A DNA stretch of 50,568 nt from Rhodopirellula baltica (GTDB lineage: Bacteria; Planctomycetota; Planctomycetia; Pirellulales; Pirellulaceae), in the NCBI GenBank assembly GCA_002901265.1, contig PPHI01000022.1:1-50568 (forward strand). Direction: 5' to 3'. Below the pieces are notes generated by a model. The model worked only from the letters and a program-made list of their open reading frames with translations, made no database searches and was not told the DNA's origin. The position numbers and the translations under genes are program-made. Positions 1-9,600 of this stretch are shown piece after piece (within the stretch, counting starts at the first letter, position 1; each line of letters opens with the position of its first letter).

Positions 1-2
1 CT

Positions 3-3000
3 GTCACCTCCTATGCCAACAAAAACACGAACGACTACGACCGCTTTCTTCGTGCCGACGGGCTGGGCAGCAAGCTTTCCCTGCCCAACGTGACATCCAT
101 TACCAGCTCAGCCAATCGAGCGGACGAACTCCACATCCAAGCTCTCAATGGCGGAACCGTGGAAATTGGGACTGACGTTAGCGAAACGGTGATGCCTTAT
201 GGCGCGGTGCAGTTTGTCGCTGATGGCGGCGCCGATGCGCTGGCCAGTCTCATCGACCTGCCAAACTTGACCAGCTTCACCGGATACATGGACATTTCGA
301 CCGCTGGATTCTTTCCAAAGAATGGCGGTAGCGTCCTGTTGGGCAACAACGTAGACAAAACGGTGATTCGAACAGGCATTGTCGAAATGAGCTCGAACGC
401 CAATCTCCACTCCAATCAGTTGGTGATTTCAAATGGTTCGACACTTCGTGGGTCGGGAACGATCACTGGCAGTGTGTTGAATGAGTTCGCAATCACCCCC
501 AGTCCCTCAGCAAACATGATTGCAGTGACTGGCAGCTATCAACAAAGTTCTACCGGCCAATTTGTCGTTGAGATTGGAGGTTTAACTGCCGGCACCCATC
601 ACGATCAGATAGCGGTTGGCGGCGAAGCGATCATCAATGGCAAGCTTCAAATAGTCCCGTTGAATGGCTACCTCCCCAGCCTTGGACAAGAGTTTCTAGT
701 TCTCTCGTCGTCCGGAGTAGCGGGCGCATTCTCCAACATCGTTGGCGCCGCCATTGGCAACAACATTAAACTTCAGCCGGACATCCGAGCCGATGGAGTC
801 TATTTGGTTGCTGTAGAGGATGTCGGCCCCAAGGTGATCGGCAATCTTCCGTCGAGCGATGTTCGACACTCGCTTTCCAGCATCGACGTTGCGTTTGACG
901 AACCGCTGCGTTCCAGTTCGATCTCGATCGATGATTTTATGTTGACGGGGCCGTCGGGACTCATTTCGATTGATTCAGTTTCCCTGCCCACTCCGTCTTC
1001 GGTTCGAATTCATTTTGCCGTGCAAACGGAACCCGGCGACTACACACTGAAGGTCGGACCCGACATTGATGATTCAGCCGGAAATCCGATGGACCAGGAC
1101 GGTAACGGCACCGGGGGTGAAGCGACTGACATTTTCGAGACCACGATCGAACTCATCGTTCCCGAGGAACCCGTCGTCTTCTCGCAAGTCCCCTCGGGCA
1201 GAGTCACGACTGCAATCACTAACCTGCAAATCGGTTTCTCTGTGCCGCTCGAAGTCACAAGTGCTAGAAATTCCCAAAACTACACGTTGACTCACTTGGG
1301 TGCCGACCAGCGCATCGGCGGCGGTGACGATCAAGACTTTTCACTCACGCCGATTTATAGCGAAGCCGCTTTAGACCTTTCTCTCACCGCAGATTCGTTT
1401 CCCGCGGGACTGCCCGACGGTTACTACCAATTGCGTATTTTCTCAGGGGAAAACGGCATCCAAAACGTTGTCGGTGGACAACTCGACGGGAACGACGACG
1501 GGACGCCGGGCGACGACTATGTGGGATTTTTCCAGGTCAACACATCGACTGCTTCCGTCGTCTTTGCTCTTGCCGCCGTCAGCGATACGGGCGTGTCAGC
1601 AGCCGACAGATTTACGAATGATGCGACACCAACATTCGATGTATCCATCAATCAAATTGGCCAGATCGGTTTCGACTTTGATCGCAATGGAGTTCCCGAA
1701 CAATCCTTCTTCGCAACGCAACCTGGGACTTACTCCTTTACACATTCAATCGCTAGCGATGGCATTTACCACCCCCAGGTCTTGTTTCAACCCGCCTACG
1801 GAAATCAACTGACCCGAAGTCTGGCAATCACGCTTGATCGTATCGCTCCAGTCTTATTGGAAGGGTCCGCGAACGAAGAAGCACCAACACTCCAACGCCA
1901 GCTTAACTTCAGCGAAGCGGTGACGACCTCGGATGGCAGCACCGCTCCCGCACCGCTCAGTTTGACGCTGTCGGGACCGTCCGGCCAACCGTTAGTGTTG
2001 CGGGACGTACTCGGAAACGCGAGCACCTATGTCGTTTCCTTTGATCCATTGTATGTTCCGGGCGATTACGAGATTCATGGCACAGAAGACCTGTTTGACT
2101 TGGCCGGAAATCGTATCGACGCCGCGCCGGTCGACCGTTTTAAGGTGCTTGCTGATGTGACCAATCCTCTTGTCAGCAGCTTCAGTCCGTTAGGCGCAAC
2201 CAACCAAAATGTCGATCGTTTTCGTGTCGTATTCAGCGAGCCAATGGATACGTCGACCATCGGAACCGGGCAATTCGAAGTTACAACGCCAAACGGAGTC
2301 GCGGCCATCGGAGTGGACTCTGTCGTCGCCGTTCCAAACAACGACGTCGAATTCGAAGTGGTGCTGACATCTCCGATCAGCCAACCTGGCGACTATCGCA
2401 TCACCATCTCCCAATCCGTCGCCGACCTCTCAGGGAATTCACTCTCTGGTGACTACTCCGCATCGATCACGATTGACCGAACGGGGGCTGCTGTCACACA
2501 AGCGAGTCCCGTCGGTATGCAGAATCGTCTCGTGAGCTGGCTCGACGTGACGTTTGATTCTCCGATTGATTCGGCATCGTTCCGAAACAACGACATCGTT
2601 TTCACTGGCCCCTTGGGTGCTATTCCAACGGGGCAGCCGTCGTCACTTGGCGGCAATCGCTTCCGAATACCGTTCTCAACTCAGCGTGCGAACGGTTCGT
2701 ATCAGATGACGATTGGCCCGCAAGTGTTGGACCTCGCAGGCAACCCGATGGATCAAAACCGCGACAGCACTGCGGGCGAAGCAGTCGCGGATACGTTCAC
2801 TCACACGTTCCGAATTGAGTTACCCAACCTCATTGTCGACGAGTCCGCCGAAACGCTTGACTTGGACGGCAATGCGATCACGTCGACAAATTTTGGCACC
2901 CCCATTCAAGTCCGTTGGGAATCGAGCAATATCGGATTATTGACCACCAGCGGAGCGGTGGCCGAACGTGTCTGGCTATCGAAAGACGCGATGCTGAGCA

Positions 3001-3680
3001 GCGACGACAAATTGCTGAGCACGATTTCCTCACCAAGCACGACGCAAATCCAACCAGGCGGCAAGTATGCCGGTTCGATTACGACAACGATCCCGTTGAC
3101 GGCGAGTAGTGTTGCCGGCCAGTACTATTTGCTGGTTCAGACCGATGCAGGCAACACAATCACCGAATCGGACGAACAAGACAACTTTCGATCGATTCCG
3201 CTCGAATTGGTCATGCCTCCATTACCCGATTTGGTCGTGACCGAAATTGTTCCGCCTGCCAGTTTATTCCCAGGCGATACGTTTCTGCTGCAGTGGAAAG
3301 TAGACAATCGAGGCGATGCGATTGGAGAGGGCCCATGGATCGAACGCGTTTATTTGGCAAATACTCCCGAAGGCAACAACCGACAGCTAATCGCATCGTT
3401 CGAACGGTCTGATGATTTGACGCCCCTGGACAACGAAATCACTCGCTCCGAGTCCATCGATCTCCCGCTGTATACACTCAATGGTGATGTATACATCATC
3501 GTCGATATCGATTCCGGCCAAGCGGTTTTCGAATCCGACGAGAACAACCGCTTCGCATCGACAACGACGCGGAACATTCCTCCGTCGCTCTCTCTTGCCA
3601 TTGCCGAGGATACGATCTTTGAAGGTGGCGTCGCGGCGCGAGCCTCGTCACTCGCAACGGAGATGTTTCAACCCCGCTAA
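3..3680 (+). CDS. Giant secreted adhesin-like protein, first part (5' end beyond window; frameshifted at 3' end)
   Basis: The frame is open from the first bases of the window, so the true start lies upstream; the GTG at 90 is only the first internal start-like codon. Counting from 90, residues about 1-240 are a beta-rich, autotransporter-like stretch. About 250-910 hold several Ig-like 'SbsA/Big_5' units, each with a phrase such as VAFDEPLR, VVFSEPMD or VTFDSPID and a closing segment such as DSAGNPMDQD. About 912-1160 hold two CARDB-like domains, ending for example in ITESDEQDN and VFESDENN. The last 30 residues begin a Calx-beta domain that breaks off at a stop at 3678. The next gene continues that domain in another frame, so the two are almost surely one gene. 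Role by family: cell-surface or secreted binding/adhesion protein; the ligand is unknown. Confidence 0.85.
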   Translation, partial: VTSYANKNTNDYDRFLRADGLGSKLSLPNVTSITSSANRADELHIQALNGGTVEIGTDVSETVMPYGAVQFVADGGADALASLIDLPNLTSFTGYMDISTAGFFPKNGGSVLLGNNVDKTVIRTGIVEMSSNANLHSNQLVISNGSTLRGSGTITGSVLNEFAITPSPSANMIAVTGSYQQSSTGQFVVEIGGLTAGTHHDQIAVGGEAIINGKLQIVPLNGYLPSLGQEFLVLSSSGVAGAFSNIVGAAIGNNIKLQPDIRADGVYLVAVEDVGPKVIGNLPSSDVRHSLSSIDVAFDEPLRSSSISIDDFMLTGPSGLISIDSVSLPTPSSVRIHFAVQTEPGDYTLKVGPDIDDSAGNPMDQDGNGTGGEATDIFETTIELIVPEEPVVFSQVPSGRVTTAITNLQIGFSVPLEVTSARNSQNYTLTHLGADQRIGGGDDQDFSLTPIYSEAALDLSLTADSFPAGLPDGYYQLRIFSGENGIQNVVGGQLDGNDDGTPGDDYVGFFQVNTSTASVVFALAAVSDTGVSAADRFTNDATPTFDVSINQIGQIGFDFDRNGVPEQSFFATQPGTYSFTHSIASDGIYHPQVLFQPAYGNQLTRSLAITLDRIAPVLLEGSANEEAPTLQRQLNFSEAVTTSDGSTAPAPLSLTLSGPSGQPLVLRDVLGNASTYVVSFDPLYVPGDYEIHGTEDLFDLAGNRIDAAPVDRFKVLADVTNPLVSSFSPLGATNQNVDRFRVVFSEPMDTSTIGTGQFEVTTPNGVAAIGVDSVVAVPNNDVEFEVVLTSPISQPGDYRITISQSVADLSGNSLSGDYSASITIDRTGAAVTQASPVGMQNRLVSWLDVTFDSPIDSASFRNNDIVFTGPLGAIPTGQPSSLGGNRFRIPFSTQRANGSYQMTIGPQVLDLAGNPMDQNRDSTAGEAVADTFTHTFRIELPNLIVDESAETLDLDGNAITSTNFGTPIQVRWESSNIGLLTTSGAVAERVWLSKDAMLSSDDKLLSTISSPSTTQIQPGGKYAGSITTTIPLTASSVAGQYYLLVQTDAGNTITESDEQDNFRSIPLELVMPPLPDLVVTEIVPPASLFPGDTFLLQWKVDNRGDAIGEGPWIERVYLANTPEGNNRQLIASFERSDDLTPLDNEITRSESIDLPLYTLNGDVYIIVDIDSGQAVFESDENNRFASTTTRNIPPSLSLAIAEDTIFEGGVAARASSLATEMFQPR

Positions 3681-3682
3681 AC

Positions 3683-6600
3683 GTGACACTTTCAGCGACT
3701 TTCCGCGACCAGTTGTCATTTCCATCGAGCGTAATCATTCCCGCGGGACAATATTCCACGCGATTCGATGTGACTGCAGTCGATGAAAACGACATCGATC
3801 GCGATGTCATCGTCGGAATTCTAGCGTCGGCCGTCAGCTATCCCGCCGCATCCGATTCGCTGGCAGTCATCAATAACGATTCACCGACGCTCGATTTGTC
3901 GTTGTCGCCAAGCGTCGCCTTTGAGGGTGGCGTTGTGACCGCGACGATCACCCGCGGAGCAGCGGCAAACGAAGACACAATCATCCGTCTCACCGCTTCG
4001 GAAACGGGGCAATTCTCCTTCGCATCGTCGGTGATTCTGCCGGCCGGGCAAACCGTTGTGGAAGTTCCAATCTCGGTTATCGACGACCGCTTCATTGAAT
4101 TAGCTGCGACGTTCCGATTGACTGCCAGCGCGGCCGGACACACGAGTACATCGCAGCTTTTGTCGATCGAGTCCAGCGACATCCCCACGCTTCGCATTCA
4201 GGTACCGTCGGTACTTTCGGAGGGAACAACTGGTCCGTCAGTCTTAGGGCGAATCTATCGGGACGTTATCAGCGAAGTCGCATTGCAAATTGAATTGGAT
4301 ACGTCATATGTCAGTGAGATTCAGTTGCCCTCTTCCGTCATTATTCCCGCAGGGCAAGCGTTCGGCCAATTTCAGTTTTCGGTTGCGGATGATTCCGTCG
4401 TCAGCGGCGATCGGAACGTGAACCTCATCGCTCGCGCGCTGACCACTAAAGATCAGTTGGCTATCGAGTCGAGCACCACCACAAGTGCCATCTTGATCAT
4501 TGAAGACGACGGGCCAACATTGAATGTCTCATTTGACAAAGTCTCAGTTTCCGAAGGTCGCTCCACATGGATGACGCTCAGTCGGAACACGGCGGATAAT
4601 TCATCGGAGCTTACGGTCACGATTGAAAATGATACGGACGGCGAACTATCTGTACCGTTGAAAGCAGTGATTCCCGCCGGGATAAACTCCATTCAAGTCC
4701 CCGTCTCCGGGATTCGCGATGGCGTTGTCGATGGAGACCAAGTCGCCACCCTCACCGCGAGCGCCAACGGATTTCGATCAGGAACTGGAACGATCGTTGT
4801 GACTGATGGCACGCTTCCTGATTTGCAGTTTTCGTCGTTGACAACTTCGACACACGAAACCACAACGGATTCATCGATCGAATTAACGTGGACGATCGCA
4901 AATAGCGGCTTCGCGCCGGCCAGCGATAGTTGGACGCAGCGCGTTTACCTCTCCGACGACGCAGTGATCGGAAATGATCTACTGGCAGGGCAGTACACTT
5001 ACACAGGACCACTAGGAAAAGGTCAATCGTACAACCGCACGGTCCCTGTGAAATTACCGAGCCGACCAGGCCAATACTGGATCGTCGTTGAGACCGATGC
5101 CTACCGAACCATTGCAGAAGGATTGGAGACAAACAACACGCTTGTTCTTTCTCGCCCGATCGAAGTACAACCGGAATACACGGCGACCGTTTCTACAGAA
5201 ACAGATGTAGCTCCGGCGGATACGCCGGTGCTAATCACCGGAGTATCGGTAAACACGGATCAGACTCCAGCCGCGTTCAAGCAGGTTCGCGTTCATTTGT
5301 CGGTGCGTGGGACCAAGCGGGTTTATCCGGCAATTACTGACGCCAACGGCAACTTCTCCGTCACGTTCCGTCCGTTACCCGGCGAGGGCGGGACCTACAC
5401 GATCGGCGCTGCCCATCCCGGAGAGACGACCGTCCCCGTGCAAGATACCTTCAAGCTAGTCGGCATGAGGGCCGAACCAGCATCAGAAGCGATAAGCATT
5501 CAGGAAGCCGACACGTTCACAGCAAAAACAATCGCCATACAAAACCTTTCTGATACACGCTTGACCGGAATTGCCGTAGAGGTAATCAACGCCAAACCAA
5601 ATTTGGAAGTCGTCGCTCGGATCGTCGGTAATGGAGATCTAGTCGAACCGAACTCCTCGATCGCCGTCGAATACTCGGTTCGCGCCACCGATGCGACCTT
5701 ACAGAATTCGGAATTCCAGTTGCGGATTGTTAGCAGTGAAACACCGGCAATAATGGTTCCCGTCCAAATTCGCGTCGTGCCGCTCGTTTCCCGTCTGGTT
5801 GCAGATACCAATCAAATCGCCAACAGCATGCTGGTTGGTGGACAGACCTCAATCGAATTCAACGTCACCAATACTGGCGGAAAATCGACCGGCGGATTGG
5901 AAATCGAGTTGCCGTCTGGCGCCGAATGGATTTCACTCGCTTCATCGCCAAAACTGAATCCATTGGGGCCCGGCGAATCGACACCGATCACACTTCTTCT
6001 GACCCCGCCAGAGCATCTTCCTCTAACCGTTTACAACGGTACCTTAATCGTCCGCAGTGACGACTCAGAGTTGATTGTCCCCTTCCGTTTCCGTGCAGTT
6101 TCGGAAGGCACCGGAGATCTTCGAATCTCGATCACCGACGAATACTACTATTTCACCGAAGGCAAACCACTCGTAAAAGACGCAACCGTACGTTTACTCG
6201 ATCCATTTACGGGCAAGGAAATCGTTTCGAGCAAAAACGCAGTTAACGCAACGTCTGGACTTGGTGCATCGACAGCAGAAGGCGAAGCATCGATCACGAT
6301 CGATGCTGACGGGCGTGTCACGTTTCTAGGCATTCCTGAAGGTGCCTACACGGTAGACATCAGATCCAATGATCACAAACCATATCAAGGATCGGTCTAT
6401 GTAACATCAGGAGAACTTCAGTCGGAACAAATCTTCGTCTCCCGCAACTTGGTCGAATATACCTGGACGGTAGAGGAAATTGAAATTGAAGATCGCACGA
6501 AAATCGAGATCGACGCGGCATTCGAAACGAACGTGCCCGCACCAGTTGTCGTCGTTGACGGACACATCGACTTAGCTGACTTGACAGTTGTAGGGCAGAC

Positions 6601-9600
6601 GAAGCAATTCGATTTTAAAATCAGCAATCATGGTCTGATCGCAGCTGAAGACGTCAAGTTTGAATTTGGTTCGCATCCCTTTTACGAAATCATTCCTTTG
6701 ATTGATGTCATAGGAACACTTCCCGCTAAAAGTGAGATCATCGTACCTGTCCTAGTCCGTCGCGTTGAGAGCGGACAAGTTTCTAACTCGCAACTAGAAC
6801 AATCTTTTGGGTTACCCGCTTTTTCTCAACACGATGCTGAGGGAACGGCGGACGTGCCGTGCACCATCGAGGCGAGACTTTCCTATACCTATGTGTGCGG
6901 TCCGTTCGGTATCTACGTTCCCGTCCCGATCGCGATTATCAACGTCTACGGCAACTGCAACGTTCCCTCGCCCGCTAAGTTTGGCGATGTGATCCAAGCT
7001 AGCCCCGGCAGCACCTACATTTCGAGTCCCCAGGTCAAAACAAAACGTACCGCCAGCGAGTGCGATGATTGCGAAACAGAAACGTGGACCTTTGACCTCG
7101 ACAATTCAGCGGGGATGAAGCTTTTACTTTCCGAAGCTGTCGAAACATTGGATAACACACCTTGGTTAGACAATCTCAGCATCAACCCTTCAGGCTCCGT
7201 TTCGGTTACTCAATGTTGCGACGATGGGCAATTCGGGGGTTACGCTTGGGGTGCAGCCGGTACTGCTGATGTGGATTTTGGGCTGCAAATCCCGGTCCCC
7301 TATCTCTCCGTCTCGGGAGAGAAACAAATACCGCTCTTTTTCGGAGCGGAGGCCGAAATTGATTTTGCTGCCGGCGTAGTTCTAACGGCCGATATCGAAG
7401 CTGTTTTATCTGGTTCTGTTGCGTCGGATTGCGACTTCGATGATCTAACGGGGGTTATTCGTGGTGAAGTCGAAAAGTTCGTACCAGCGATCAATTTCGG
7501 AGTCGCCGGCAGCATTGGGTTAAAGAAAGGCGGGGAGTTGTTTCGCGCCGACGCCCAATTCACAGTCACAGTTAGTACAGAAGTGACTGGCTTCTACGAG
7601 CGAACGTTTAGCTCCGGAGACGACGTGACTAAATGGTTGATTCAGCACTCCGGATTGCAGGCAGAGCTAATCGCAAAGATTGAGGTCTCGTCAGACCTAG
7701 CAGAATTTCTAGGCATTCCCATCGATACCCTTTCCATCAATGACCTTCTCGGCATCGAGCCATTCAAAATCACTGAGGGCGATTGTTACGGAACAGAATG
7801 CCCGGCAAGTCCGATAGACACATCCGCCCGGAATAGGACGTTTCCTTCAGAATCGTTGAGTACTTCGAAACTCGCGACAACCGCAACAGACCTGCAGTTC
7901 TCCGACTTCGCGGATCTTTCCACGTTCGCAAACCGTCTGGGATTCGACGGACAAGAGGAACTTTTTGATGCTACTGGAGCTCCGTCGAATTCGCTCGATC
8001 AAATGACGCCGCAAGAATGGGTCGACTATTTCGATGAAATTGATCGAGTCACAGCTCCGCCGGTTTATGGCGGAGTATGTGCGGCGGTCGCAATCACACT
8101 CAGTCAAGACGCCGTGCTCACCCGACAAGGCTTCGAAGCAACACTCGATCTGAAAAACGTCTCCCCCAACCTAATCACCGATCTTCGAGCGACGGTTAGA
8201 GTGATTTCGCTCGATGGACGAGATGTGACCAGCTTGTTCGACGTTCGACTAAACGATCTCGTAGGATTCTCTAGTGTCGAAGGTGGTGTTCTTGCACCAC
8301 AACAACTTGGCAGCGTCTCGTGGGTGATTGTCGCAGCAGATGACGCCGCCCCTGAACCGACCAACTATTTTGTGGCAGGGGAACTCAGCTATCTTGCAAA
8401 CGGTCAGGTTGTCACGATGCCGTTGGCGCACGCATCAATTCTGGTGAATCCCCAAGCCCAGCTTGAGTTGGACTATTTTCTCCAACGCGATGTATTCGGC
8501 GACGATCCGCATACGGGTGAGATTGAACCGTCACGTCCCTTCACCCTAGCGGTTCAGGTTCAAAACAAAGGCGCCGGGGCAGCCAAGAATCTAAGGATCG
8601 AATCGGCCCAACCTCGCATCGTTGAAAACGAGAAAGGCCTGCTCGTCGACTTTGAAATCACCGGCACTCGTGTCAATGGTGATGACAGGAAACCTTCGCT
8701 AACGGCTGCCTTCGGGGACGTTCAGCCGGGGCAACTCGCGATCGCGCAGTGGGAAATGCTCTCCTCGCTGCAAGGGTTGTTTGTCGACTATAACGCCACC
8801 TTCCAACATGTTTCGGCACTGGGAGACAATCGTTTCAGCCTGATCAAGGACGTCCAGATCCACGAATTGATTCACGTTGTCAATGCGGCCCAAGTCGATG
8901 GCGACGACGGTTTGCCGGACTTCCTGGTCAATGACTTGCCAGACCCGAACGACTTGCCTGATACGCTTTACCTTTCGGACGGGTCTGTCGTTGAAGTTGC
9001 ACTCGGCAGCGAGGTAGGCGTTGACGCTCCGCCAGTGATCGGTGATTTGCAAGTTTCCGTGACCACCAACATGGTTCAAGGTTGGTCGTATTTGAAGATG
9101 GACGATCCGGGACTCGGCGACTTTTCGCTTTTGTCCGTTATCCGCTCTGATGGCACCGAGTTGCCCCTGCAAAACTTTTGGCAATCTGATCGAACCTTTG
9201 TCGGTGGCGGACTAAGGCCGATCTTGGAAAGCAAGATCCACTTGCTCGATTACAACAGCACCGGAACCTACACTTTCGTGTTCTCCAACGGCGATTTGAC
9301 CGCACCGGCGCTCCTGGAGTTCAGCGGCGTCGTTCCCAATCCCACCTCTCAAGCAATCAACGTCATTGACGCGACGTTCGACGAGCCACTCAACGTTAGC
9401 ACTTTCAACGGCGACGATGTCACGCTCACCAAAAACGGAACTCCAATTGACCTTAGCAGTCTTTCGATCGTGGCTCAGCCGAATAACACCTACCGCATCA
9501 GCGGTCTGGCAGCCTATACGACTGAAGACGCCGTTTACGAGCTTTCTATCGCACTATCGGGTTTGACTGACCAAGTTGGAAACCCCGGCGTCGGGGCGAG

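Noticed and set aside
7847-9184. Long minus-strand open frames opposite the giant gene (for example 8699-9184, 161 codons)
   Set aside because: They are mirror frames of a strongly coding plus-strand gene with clear domains, have no family motif and no ribosome-binding site of their own.
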